Assembly (NCBI GenBank): GCA_025266875.1
Contig: JALLLT010000001.1
Location: forward strand, 558,001 to 622,000
DNA length: 64,000 nucleotides
Direction: 5' to 3'
Source of the DNA: Fennellomyces sp. T-0311
Taxonomy: Eukaryota > Mucoromycota > Mucoromycetes > Mucorales > Lichtheimiaceae
The translations under genes and the position numbers were made by a program. The notes beneath the pieces were generated by a model. It was not told the origin of the DNA and made no database searches. It saw only the letters and a list, made by a program, of their open reading frames with translations. Of this stretch, positions 44,247-56,089 are shown one piece after another; the first letter of the stretch is position 1, and each line of letters opens with the position of its first letter.

Positions 44247-46378
44247 CTATGCTTCCTGTTTGACCTGAGCCTCATCCAAAGTATTGCTTTTCACAAAACC
44301 TTCACGAATCTCATCCAATTCCTTTCGCTTCTGTTCATCAGTCTCTTGCACTGTCTCTGGTCCCCATTCATAGGGCACAACCAAGTTGAGAAAGATTGCC
44401 ATCAGTGAGCCAATGCAGTAACCAGTATTGACGATCGTCTCGACAGCACTGAGGAAACCCAAGAGACTTTCGTTATCTCCGCTATAGGTGAACACGTGGG
44501 AGAACCAGCCTGGGCAAAGTGTCACACCAAGGCCAAGGGCCAAAGACGTAGTTGCGATGAAACGATCGCGACGTGTCCATTGCAAGTATGCAAGAATACG
44601 GATACCAGAAACAGTTACTGAGGCAAACAAGAATGCATTCATGCCACCCAGGATCTATTATTATGATTGTCAGCTTCTCAACGTATTTTTCTTTGCCAGT
44701 TATTTACCGTTTTGGGGATCGCCAAAAAGACAGCAGATACTTTTCCAAAGATGCCAAACAGAACGATATAGAAGCAGCAAAAGTAGCCAGCAACTCGATT
44801 GGCGCAGCGAGTGCTTGCAATAATACCATTGTTTTGTGCAAATGTCACCTGTAGGGCAATTAGTGGTTGATAAAGAGATATAGCAATTCGAATTCTTACC
44901 AAAGGACTAATTGTCATGCATGCTGCAATCAGCGAGTTGACACCGTCAGCAAGCAAACCACCTTGGAGACGGCTCGAGAACATTGGACCGTCCACTTCGA
45001 CACCAGATACGTCGCATGATGCAGTGATATCACCGATACTTTCCAGAATATTGTCCAGATATACAATAAGGAACGGAATGACAGCCGGACCATAGACAGT
45101 GATCGGGAACGTCTTAACCCAAGTAAAAGTACCAACGGGGGCAGAAGAAATAGCAGAACCATCAACGTATCCAGTAGCACCAGCGATAATCATCCCCACA
45201 ATAAGGCCAATGACAATCTGTGCACTCTTCATGAAAGGAGATCCAAAGTTTTCGACCAAGACAATTGTGGCAAACACCGAGAATCCCAAACCAATAAATT
45301 CCGCGCTTCCCCATGGGAGCGGTCGCGGTGCGTTAATATCGGGACACATCGAATACAATCCACTTTCGGGCATCGACGAGCAACCACCAGATCCACCAGC
45401 CCAGTCTTTCAGTGCAGTGCTGATCACAGAGCATCCAATCAAGAAAATCGTAACGCCGCTCACCATGGGTGGGAAAAGCTTCTTTATGGCGCGGGCTGGC
45501 AAGAAACTCATACCGATTTCAAATAAGGAGCATACCATCGCTGTCATTTTTCACAGAATGAGCCTCCGGTATCCTTTCCTGCTCTAGTGTCTACTTACAT
45601 GTTCCGAGAATGGCACCCCATGCATGGCGACATGGAAGGTATTGAGTTGTTCCATCTTCAAGAATTTGAGTTTCGCAATATCCTGTTGCGTACATATTGC
45701 CAACCACCGCGCTATATAGAAAGAAATAATCAGCTTTTGTGGTTGTAAAGCAAGATTAGTAATTACCTGACGGCAGCGATGGATGCAAAATTAGGACCGA
45801 CAACAGCGAGTAGGCCAGTACCCAGAAAATAGGCTAGAAAATGGCTTAATATTCAGGGATCATTAACCTACTTGTATACATACGAGTCTTGTAGATTTTA
45901 AACCGAGCAATCTGAATAACTGACAGAATTCCGGAGGCAATCAATGCGGCCGAAACCAAATACTGCTGATCACTGATGTCCAGGTTGAGTGAAGTAGGAC
46001 CTTCACCACCCATGATCAAAAGCGGGGTCACGACACCTAATGCATAAAAAAGGATTTCAGTTCTTGTTGTCAGCTCCTTGTCATAGCAACCGTACCTGAA
46101 ACCATGGCCAAAGCATGCTGAAAGCCCATGACTGCAGCTAAACCTAAAGGCAATCGACTGTTCAAACCCCAGAATGGTGTGTGTCGCTCTTCCTTCTTGA
46201 CAAAGACCGAGGGCAGACACATGGGCTTCCAGTCAAAGTCGCCCCACCAGCCGCTACGGGTAGTTGCTTGTGACTTTATCACAGACCATAAGCTTGGTTC
46301 AGGTGTCGGCTTGTAAGCCTCAAATTCCGTCCGACTGGAAGAACTTGACATTGAATTGTCCATGTCCTTGGACTCCAT
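44247..46378 (-). CDS. NAT/NCS2 family purine (xanthine/uric acid) permease
   Basis: Minus-strand gene of about six exons, roughly 590 residues, with about 12-14 membrane segments. The N-terminus is Ser-rich and polar, then PLGLAAVMGFQHALAMVSG. The NAT signature is present as QNNGIIASTRCANR, matching the fungal UapA form QNNG...TRCANR that sets purine specificity. Upstream helix GGLLADGVNSLIAA and downstream FGIFGKVSAVFLAIPK are also typical. The cytoplasmic tail is charged (ETDEQKRKELDEIRE). It imports oxidised purines with protons at the plasma membrane. A decayed fragment of a second copy lies at 41860-42365, and the chitinase gene ends 92 bases upstream of its start. Confidence 0.93.
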
Positions 46379-46470
46379 TTCGAAAAACGTTTCGAAAGAA
46401 AAAAAAAAACGTAAAATGTGGGGTTCTGAAAAGCCACTGTAATGCGGCCATAATTTTATTTACAACAGAT

Positions 46471-47980
46471 TCACATGCCGCTTCTGACATTATCGAATTG
46501 ACTTGAAGGGTAGTCGAGCTGGTTTGGTGTGGAATCCACCTTTTGACCAAAGGCAGTGTATGCAGCATGGACCAAGCTTCGATCTGGTGTCTTGGCATCA
46601 GCGCTCAACTCCCAGAACATGACACCAGCGAGACCCTTCTCCAGGGCATAGTCGCATTTGGCCTTGACTACAGCGGGATTATCGTAGGTGACAAATTCTC
46701 GACCTTCCGGATCGTACGAGTACGACGCGACTTGCTTTTCGTCAAAATATTCGGTGGCGCCCGGTCGAGGCAGCTCTTTATAATCGTACGAGCCAGCCTC
46801 CCATGTCCCTGAAGGGACTCCATCGAATGAAGCACCCACCTTTCCGTCGGTCTTGGAGAATGCTCGGCCGTAGGCTGGAATACCAAGGACAATCTTCTTT
46901 GCTGGGACACCGTTCTGGATGTAGTACTCGACCGCTCTGTTGTCGTTCAATTCACCGCCATACAGTGAAGCCTGGTGGCCAGTCACCGGATCCCATGCGC
47001 CGGCAAAGTCATAGGCCATCAAGTAGAACAAATCAACCTCGGCGGCCATTTCGGACAAGTGCAACTTTTCATAGTCTGAGGGGCCGCAAGGTACTGCGAC
47101 GGAGATCAGATAGTCTGGCCCAAGAACACCCCGCAGATCCTGCAAAAGTGTCACGTACGACACAGCTTCGGTATCATCCTTGGGCATTTCCCAATCGATA
47201 TCTGTCAAAACTCGTTAAAAGCATGTCCCAAAAGCTTGTCAGTGTATTATTACCAACACCATCCAGGCCCAGATCGTAGATATAGGACGCTACGGTTGCA
47301 GTGAACTGGGACCGTTTCTGCACATCAGCAGCAACGGTCGAAAAGTTGCCTGACCAAGACCATCCACCAATGCTTAGCGACACTTTGAGATGGCGGTTCT
47401 TTTGCTTGAGAAGGTAGAGCTGTTTGAGGTTGCCATACAAGTTGTGACCCAATTCGTTCCAGTCGTCAGATTTGCCGTTGACTGCTTGTTCTATTCTTGG
47501 GCCGTTATTTCAATACGTCCCGCATGATTTATTTAAGCTTACTAGCAGGGAAATGTTTATCCTTGTCAGCCCAGTCATCCTAAAATGTGAGATCTTTAGC
47601 ATGCTTTTGTAACTTGCTGCGGGATTACTGCCTTACCCCGAGAATGATTGTGCCGTCGTCAAGCAAATTGGCGAATGCATAAAGAACGTGTGAAAGCTTT
47701 TCGGCTTCGATATCGATTACATTGTAGTTACGGTCGTAAATGCCCCTAATCACATAATGAAAAGCTGCTTAGCTCAAGCATCAAGCCTTTTCTGCCTGGC
47801 TCACCAGTTGACAAAGTAACCCGCAATTATAGGCTCGCGTGCAAGAGAAGGAGGAGCCGGGTCAGCTGGGACAATTTTCTCGACATCGTTGATTCCGCCT
47901 CGTTGCCAACCGAGAATTAACAATATTAGGACGATGGGCGTAAAGATGACAGTACAAAGGATCGAACGACGATCTGCCAT
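46471..47980 (-). CDS. GH18 chitinase with N-terminal membrane anchor
   Basis: Several minus-strand exons, about 420 residues. The protein starts MADRRS and is followed directly by a hydrophobic stretch (LCTVIFTPIVLILLIL, residues 8-23), a signal-anchor rather than a cleaved signal. The catalytic TIM barrel starts PIIAGYFVNWG, with SLSIGGWSWSG on strand 3 and the active-site motif DGVDIDWE (Glu proton donor), which is split by an intron at 47191-47260. Further barrel blocks are MAYDFAGAW and GVMFWELSADA. There is no chitin-binding module and no Ser/Thr-rich or GPI tail. It hydrolyses chitin, probably in wall remodelling; an anchored form acts at the membrane-wall border. Confidence 0.92.
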
Positions 47981-48818
47981 TGTGTACGGTCGAAAGGTGT
48001 ATATAAACGTGAGAGTTACACTAAGCTCAATTGAAAGCAGGAGGATATATTTAGTACGGCTGGTTCTGTCCCTGCACTTTGATTCGGCAGGCTCCGAGAG
48101 AGTGTAGTGTCGAACATGTAGATCGAGACTGAACTCGAGCATGTCGATACTACACGATTGATCCAATGCCCATATCATGATAGTCAAGGTTCCTAATATC
48201 CGTATCCCTCTTGACGAGTACTGGCTCGAATTGCACCGTGGGTCTTGACTCGGGGAGTACAATACAAGCTTTCACTCGTGCGTTGTCCATGTACATACTT
48301 TGGTTAGTGAAGATCTTTATAATTTTCGTCAGTGCTAGTTCTAGGCCTAGCAGCGAATGGTAGGGACCTCCATCTTGTTTTTAATCAAAAAAGGAAATAA
48401 AGCCACTTGAGAACTCTTTATGGAACTTGTTCGCTTGACAGTCGCTTCAATCCATTTTGGCAATCAAGATATCTGGCTATTATCTGTCTACTAGAGATAT
48501 AAACAATTCCCGTGCAATCAATAGGGAGAGTGAACACCCATGCGTCTCACGGAGAAACTTTGTTACAAGATGTCGTAGATAAGCAGGCACACAAACCCTT
48601 TTACTGTTAAGGTACCATTTACGGTCGCGTTAACAGGCGTTGTGAGCTAGTTGTAGTGAAAGTAGTCGAAGAAGCTGTGGCAGCGACTCGTGCCAAAGCC
48701 ATTGAAACACAGTGTATTCGTTCGATATTTATAAGAAGCCCATTTGTATCAAAATAATATTGCGACCGTAGCACCAACTGTAGTTAGTACGCTTTTCTTT
48801 TCTTTTTGCACAAACGGA
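47981..48818. other. Intergenic, chitinase to F-box/LRR
   Basis: Divergent promoter region of about 840 bases. No gene or clear element seen. Confidence 0.5.
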
Positions 48819-50890
48819 ATGCGCAGTACTATTGATGCGGATACCCTTGATACTCAATCGGAACTACATTTTGGATTCTTGATGCATTGCCATCAGATTT
48901 AAGCTCCTTAATCCTTTCCTACCTTGATCAGCGGGATTGCTTAGAATGCATGGGGGTTTGTCGAACCTGGTATGATATGCTTCCGCAATATGCGACAAGT
49001 GTCTGGTCGACCGTGGAGTTTTCCAAAGGCGATATATTTCGGGAGAGTCAAGTTCAAGATCGATTCCTAGGAAACCATATCAAAAGTGTCATTTTTGACA
49101 AACTTCCAGAAACCGAGTTACATGATACGATGAAAAAGCTCGTCAGCTTTGGCTGTACATCGGTCAGATCCGTCGGTAATAATCATGTTACAGTGTAACA
49201 GGAAGTACAGTGTTGCTAATACCATATTGGTTGTAGAATTGATAGGGTGCTGTACGGTGGATCAAGATTCGTTTCTAAGCTTGCTGAAACAGCTAGCACC
49301 TGAGATGACACGCATAGAGATAGAAGCCCATCGTTCCAACATTGCATTTCTTCCGCTGCTGAGTGTATCACCAAAACTCACACACTTTACATACCATGCA
49401 GCACATTTCTTCAACCAGGAAGATCCCGCCATCTATGACCAAGAGCCAGAAGCACACCACTCAAATGTGCTCGAAGAATTTACCAAACTTACGTACTTGT
49501 GCATGAATGCAGTAATAAACACGGAAGCGCGACTGGAACCGATCCTAACAAAATCTCCAAACCTACAAACTTTCATCGGCGCAGCTTCGACAACCGTATT
49601 TTTGTCACAGCTCGCTCAACACCCACACCCTGAGGGAGGAATTGATCTTGAAAAATTGATCTGGTGGTGTCCAAAAATCACCAACCTTGCTGTCAGTTCT
49701 GGTTATAGTTCGTTGGAGGAGATCCAAGATAGCTTGAAGAGCAAGGTCACTGTCGACACAGAACAAGGATCCAGCCTCCGTACCATATACATGACTGATA
49801 TCCACGATATCAATCAAATTGCTTCAATATTAACCAAGAACCAAGATACCCTTTGGTTTTTATCGTTCAGAAAGGAATCTCCCTTCGTGTTCGGGCAAGT
49901 TACGGATTGGTCACCCATCTTCGGCTCTATCCAAATGCAACACTTACAAACTTTCATCTTGCAGAACGGAATCCTAATCAGTGGTGCCGCTATCGTCTCC
50001 TTGCTTAACAATTGCCCTTGCATGAAGATATTGGTTCTTACTGGAAATCCATCTATTATCCTTGATACCTCAGTTATTATACACCTCCAGACGGCCCAAA
50101 TGCTCCGTGTCTTCCGATGCAATGACATTAAAGTTGAAGGCGAATATAGTACCCTGGCATTACTGGAGCGTCTCCCTACCTTGGAAAAGCTCTCTATTAC
50201 GGACTCCTCATTGATGACGTTCAACTTTCAACAAATCATCCAGTGTCTGAAACAGCTTGTCGAGCTAACTCTAAATGGGGTTAAGATAAGATGCAAGAGT
50301 GAGTATTTACCTCATTCGCTGGCGTTCGATCATTCCAAATTGAAGGCAATTATTCTCCGTGACACAACCAACATTGGATACAATGAATTACCCGTTTTTG
50401 CCGGGATATCAACACTGCAGGTCCTCTCGTTGTCTATTGATGATACATTATATGCGAACGACGACGACGGTCTTCGCTGTTTCTCCGCGTTGCTAAATGC
50501 GAAGAATTTGGAGCGTCTAGAAATCTGTAACGTCCGACGCCTGCCAAACATTTTTTCGATACCTTGGCTGATCTACCCAAGCTAACGGAACTTAATATAT
50601 TCCCCCCGTGTGTTGATCAGTTCCAGGTCAGGGCAACACATATTCCCATGTCAGGCTTACTTGGTCTACTGCAACGGACCACAAGTTTGGAGTCGATATC
50701 TTTTCGCAAAATAATGTTGTTTGCAGACGAAGATACCTATTACTTGCGTAGCGAGGCAGTCTCGCTAATCAAGGAAAAGATCTCCAACTATATGATAACG
50801 TTGAGGGAAGAGTTTAACGATGAAGCATATCCTATAGATGACATACATAGGCATATGCACTACGTCAGTATCTGCTCGTCAAAAGCATAG
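48819..50890 (+). pseudogene. F-box / leucine-rich repeat gene with frameshifts
   Basis: The F-box (LPSDLSSLILSYLDQRDCLE) begins at 48887 without an ATG in its own frame; the nearest upstream ATG at 48819 is in another frame, so there is a shift near 48880 or an unseen exon. A clean intron follows (49180-49237), then a long leucine-rich repeat region (repeats such as LEKLSITDSSL and LVELTLNGVKI) to about 50550. There a run of six T (attttttcg) breaks the frame. Reading on in the next frame restores FFDTLADLPKLTELNIF and 100 more residues to a stop at 50890. One or both shifts may be sequencing errors; if so, this is a functional SCF adaptor. Related in layout to the pseudogene at 35415. Confidence 0.7.
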
Positions 50891-51590
50891 TTCACTACCA
50901 CATACGTTTCCTTCTGTAGTTATCTCATCAGAATGTATACGTAACAATATGTTTACTTTGATTTGCAACGTTAAGTTACCTACTAATATAAAGCGGAAAG
51001 CCATTATTGAATTCAAAAAGCTGCTCAACGATTTCCATTTCGCTGAATATGAATCATCAACTATATGTGGGTCTTTCTTCAAGTACCACAAGATGAATCA
51101 CTGGAATTATGTTCATTTATATTGTACTGATTGCTTGCATGCATGGCAGCTTCGTGTGCTTCAAAATGTGCTTCAAGTTACGATGTATACGACCGCTTGA
51201 CTATGCTCACTACCCTGGTTACTTTTCATTCGGCAATAACCCATTTTGCATAAAGATGGTATAAGACGTCCACCGTAACAAAACATGGAAACACAAAATT
51301 CATGCCAGGAGGACCGTGCGCAGATCCTTGAGTACACTATCAGGAAGATAAGTGATCGTATCGAAAGCAAGGTACATTGAAGAGGCGGCTATCTATGTCA
51401 AACAACAGCAGATGTAATATAATCTTGTCGTCAAGAAGAGCCAACGTGCTGTCCAGAGAACGCAGGTTGACGAGCATGAAGCATGGAAGCCATATATGGT
51501 AACCGGACATGCTTGGTCTAATTATTTGACGATTCTGTGGTGAATTAACTGGTCTTACAACTTTTTTCCTGTCAAAAGGACCAACCTACA
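50891..51590. other. Intergenic, F-box/LRR to PAN1-like
   Basis: No convincing gene. A 120-codon frame (50838-51200) overlaps the F-box gene end and has no recognisable domain. Confidence 0.5.
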
Positions 51591-54500
51591 ATGTATACCA
51601 GCACCATGGGGCAAAATGCCCCATCTATAGCTACACCTAATCCTTCGCCTTCAGGAGGTAATGTAATACGCTACACTTTTTTGCCCTTGCTCTTCTAATG
51701 AGCCGAGGACAACAGGGATCCGCCTTAGCTTCATTAGCCCTGCCGACCAACTCAAGTTTGAAGACTTATTCAGCCGTGCAGCAGCATCCACCGGAGGCAA
51801 CAATTTACCCGGTACGTTCTGCATCAGGTGCAAAAGGACAACGAGGGCTCATCATCTCTTTATAAATAGCCATGGCCGTACGCGATATTCTGACTCGATC
51901 GAGACTCGACAATGAATCGCTTGCTAAGATTTGGTAATAGGATGGCGGGTAGAAACAAAGGGAGTAGAAAGGCTCATTGGTATTGTATTTAGGGATCTAT
52001 CGTCCATTTCCAGTTCACCGTACTTGACGTTCCCCGAGTTTGCGATTGCAATGTACTTGACTTCCGAAAAGTTACGGGGCAAGCTGGTGCCTAACGCGCT
52101 TCCCCCTGCCATTCGGGAAGAGACCGAACTTGCCATGGCAACACTTGCATCGAAGCAGGCCGGACCTCAGGTTCCACAGCGACAGAATTCGTTTATGCAA
52201 CAACAGCAACCGATGATGCAGCAGCCAATGATGACTGGTATGCCTCCTCAGCAACAGCAACAGCAGTTCAATTTTCAGAACTTGATGCATCCATCCAACT
52301 TGTCTGCTCCTGTTCAGACCCCACTGCGCACCGGTATTGCGCCACCCATGTACAACAACAACACGCCAAGACTCGGGAACAACGATTTCGCGAGCAAAAT
52401 GATGCCTAACCAATCCGGTGGCATGCCCAACATGCTAGGCGGTCGATTCGGCCAGTCTGCTATCTCGTGGAAGATCAGTCCTGAGGAGAAGCAGCGATAT
52501 CGCGAGATTTTCAATGCATGGAACAGACCTGGCGAAAGTTACATGGCAGGCGAAGTGGCGCGCGAGGTGTTGATGCAGTCTGGCTTGGGCGAACAGGATT
52601 TGATGAGAATCTGGCATTTGGCCGACAGCGACAACCAAGGGAGCTTGGACGAGGACGAGTTTGCTATTGCCATGCACTTGATTTATCGCAAGCTCAACAA
52701 TTTCGATATCCCGTCCGTGCTACCTCCTGAACTGGCTCCGCCATCCAAGAGTTTAAAGAAGTATGTGCTTGGCCGACAGAATGCACCGCCTCCTCCTTCG
52801 TTCTCCCGTGAACCTCAGCAACAACAGCAGCAAGCTACTTCACCACCTCATGAGAGAGAGCCTCAAGGCGGATACATCTCGAGTGCGCGCAGAAAGGGCC
52901 CTGCTAGCCGCTTCACTTCCGCCGCCGCAGCCCGTCCACGCATGCAGTCTCATTATGAAGAAGAGGAGGAAGAGGAAGAAGACGGCGCATTAGTGGATTT
53001 GCGTAACGAGATTGCGCATATGAGGGAAGCCTTGGATCGTGCGAACAGCAAATCATCGCGCCGTTCGGAACCTAAGAGTAGCTTATACTCGACGGAAGAA
53101 CTCAAAGAAAAGATCCGCAAGACTCAGGAGGAACTCACGCGTGCCCAGCGATCGAATCCCAAATACTTTGAAAACCAAGAAATCTTGCTGGATCTGCTCG
53201 AGACGCAAAAGACACTGCAGGACGAGATCCAATACCTGTGCAACCGAGACATTCCTGTCCTTGCACGCCAATTGCGCGGTGCTACAGCCGAGCTTCGAGA
53301 CACCAAAGTGCGTTACGCGCGCAAGAACGACGGAGCACAAGATTTCATGGCGTTTGTTGAACCTACGGGTCCAGGTGGTATTATCACGGAAAGTGATCGC
53401 GTGCGTGCCAAAGCCAAGGCAATGATGGCAGCTCGCAAAGCAGGAACATCTAGCAAGAAAGACACTGGCTTTGAACTGCGAAAGGCTGAGCAGGAGAAGG
53501 AGGATTATGACCGTCAAGCAGATGCGTATGAACGTGATATGGAAAGAGCTCGCGATGAACTCAGAGATTTACGTGGTGATCTTCGCTACCTGAACACTTT
53601 GGCGGATTCCAAAGTGGTTGTCGAAAAGAAGCGATTCGACAAGGGTCATGACTTGCCATATGAGTTGCGTCGCTTTGTTGAACAGTTGGAACGCGACTCG
53701 TCACTTGATCTAGCTGCATCGCCTCGTTATGGCTCATCTTCGACCACTAGCTATGATACCACCAGCTACAACAAGCCATCCACTCCAGCATCCACAGATG
53801 CTAGTAGCCCAGCTGCCACATCAACTTCGTCAAGAAGCATCAGTAGCCCCAAACCAGCTGCTCCTGCTAAGCCTAGGACCGCAGAGGAAATCAAAAAAGA
53901 GGTAATGAACTACAAATAGCTGTCAAGTAGATACTGATGTTTGATGTTAGGCCGAACGACGTGTACAAGAACGCTTGGCTGCCTTGCAAGCCAAGAGATC
54001 GCCTGCACGATCACCCAAGCCTTCCACTCCCAGCACACCAACTCAGCCCAATGAAGAAGAATTGGCTGCTCAAAGTAAAGTATTGGCCTAGTTAGACAGT
54101 AGCCAGCTCACTTATCTAAATTATCCAGGACGACTCCGTGATGTTGAACGTCAAGCACAGGAAAAGTTGCGTGAAGGAGAATCCAAACGTGAAGAAGCAG
54201 AACGGTTTGCCCGTGACAATGAACGTTTTACACGTGAGGCCGAGGTGGATCGTGAGCAAGCTGAACGTGAAGCAGAAGAGCGACGTATTCGAGAACAGCA
54301 GGATGAGGAACAACGACGAATCCAAGAGGAGAAAGAACTTGAAGCACGAAGACAAGCTGTTCTTCAAAAGGAAGAGCAGGATCGATTGGCTCGTATGGCT
54401 GCTATCCAGCGAGCAGAGGAGGAGGAAGAGGCACGAAAACGTGAGCGAGAAGCAGGTACAAAGCTTACTCCTCCGCCTGCCGCTCCAATTCAGGAGGCTA

Positions 54501-55880
54501 CTGCTCCAGCATCACCTCCACCTCCACCTCCACCGGCTCCTTCCGTTACTCCTCCGGCACCCGCTGCCCCAAGCACACCTGATGCTGCAGTAAAGATGAG
54601 CAGCAAGAATCCGTTTGCCAAGCTGCAACAGCAAGACAAGCCCGAAGAACCCAAGATTGAAGAACCAGCTGAGGAAACCAGGGCCAATCCTAAACGTATA
54701 AGCTACAATCCATTCGCTGCATTCTCTGCGTTCTCTGCTACCAAGGCTAACGATGACGAAAGCGATTCCGACGATGATGACGGCTGGGACGTTGTTCATC
54801 ATGATGATACCGATAATGAGGATGAGTTCCCTGCAGCTGGCAGTGCCAAGAACCTAGCTGGTATGCTGTTTAATGCAATGAGCCAGCGCAAGAGTAAGTT
54901 GGGTCAAATTAGGTTGGCTTTTTTTTATCGCTAACAACCTTATCAGGTCCTATGATGCAACCGGCTGAATTACCTACATCTTCTGGTGTGTCTCCTCCTC
55001 CTCCACCTGCACCTGTTGCTGCTCCAGCTGCTCCTCCACCGCCACCCGTTGCTTCTCCAGCTCCAGCCGCACCTATTGCTCCACCAGCACCAACACCACC
55101 CACGGCATCAAGCGATGTTCCACCAGCTTCGGCTGGCCGTAGTGCGTTGCTGAGCCAGATCCAACAAGGAACTAAACTGCGAAAGGCAGTAACGAATGAC
55201 CGAAGTGGCGCTTCTGTCGCTGGTCGAGTGCATGATGATGGACCTTCGGCAGCACCGCCACCACAACCAGCAGCAGCTCCTGTTGCCCAACAACCGGCGT
55301 TCAGCCCACCACAGCCAGCAGCAGCTACCCCTAGCAGCAACTTTTTAGCAGAATTGCAAACACGAACAACGGGTGCAGCATCACCTGCTCCAGCGGCTCC
55401 TGAGCCACCAGTTGTCGTCGAGCCAGCGGCTCAGGAAGGCAAGGAGTACACAGCACAGTGGGCATACAATGGTCAAGGAGAAGACGACTTGTCATTTGAG
55501 CAGGATGCCACGATCGTTGTACTAAACGATTCAGATCCAGACTGGTGGTACGGTACGGTAAAGGGCACTAGCCAAACTGGTTATTTCCCGAAAACATACG
55601 TCCAGGAACCAGGTAAGGTTTATTTTTCTAGATGCGTTACACACAGGCTTAACGTCCAAATATAGAATCAGCCACTGCCGATGAACCCGAGGAAAAGGTA
55701 CGCTTACCCGCAAAGGCGCTATACGATTTCGAGGGCACGCCGGGCGATGATTGCTTAAGCTTTGAAGCAGGAGCATCACTTGTGATTCTGAACAAGGATA
55801 TGCCTGACTGGTGGCGAGCGGAAGTAACTGGCACGGGCAAAAAGGGCCTTGTTCCGGCCAATTATGTAGAACTGGATTAA
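51591..55880 (+). CDS. PAN1: Pan1/intersectin-like endocytic scaffold: two EH, coiled coil, proline-rich, two SH3
   Basis: Eight exons (51591-51657, 51716-51811, 51870-51933, 51993-53901, 53951-54074, 54129-54893, 54947-55612, 55666-55880), 1301 residues. EH1 is at about 25-115. A Gln/Met/Pro-rich linker follows, then EH2 at about 240-335 with a good calcium loop (DSDNQGSLDEDEF). A coiled coil runs about 420-680, with a highly charged Glu/Arg helix after it. Then come polyproline, an acidic segment with a single Trp (DDDDGWDVV) like Arp2/3-binding tails, more polyproline, and two C-terminal SH3 domains (YTAQWAYNGQGEDDLSFEQD and AKALYDFEGTPGDDCLSFEA). The EH domains bind NPF motifs; such scaffolds link cargo adaptors to actin at endocytic sites. 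Yeast Pan1 has no SH3 domains; animal intersectin does. Confidence 0.93.
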
Positions 55881-56089
55881 AAAGTCGGTTTTGACAGGTG
55901 TAAAATGGAAAAAAAAAAGCACCAAAAGATATTTATTCATCGAAAACCGCTCGATCTTTTTAAAGGCCAACTACGTAAAGACTATTTACACGAAAAGACA
56001 AAGCACCGAAAAAAGAATTGAACATAAGAAGAGGAGGGGGCGAGAGAGGAAAGTGTTTTAAGACGGATATTATAGGTTCGAAATACGTT

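Noticed and set aside
52072..52413. Leu/His-rich minus-strand frame within the PAN1-like gene
   Set aside because: Antisense shadow of the Gln/Met-rich linker.
54909..55340. Gly/Ala-rich minus-strand frame
   Set aside because: Antisense of the Pro/Ala-rich linker of the PAN1-like protein.
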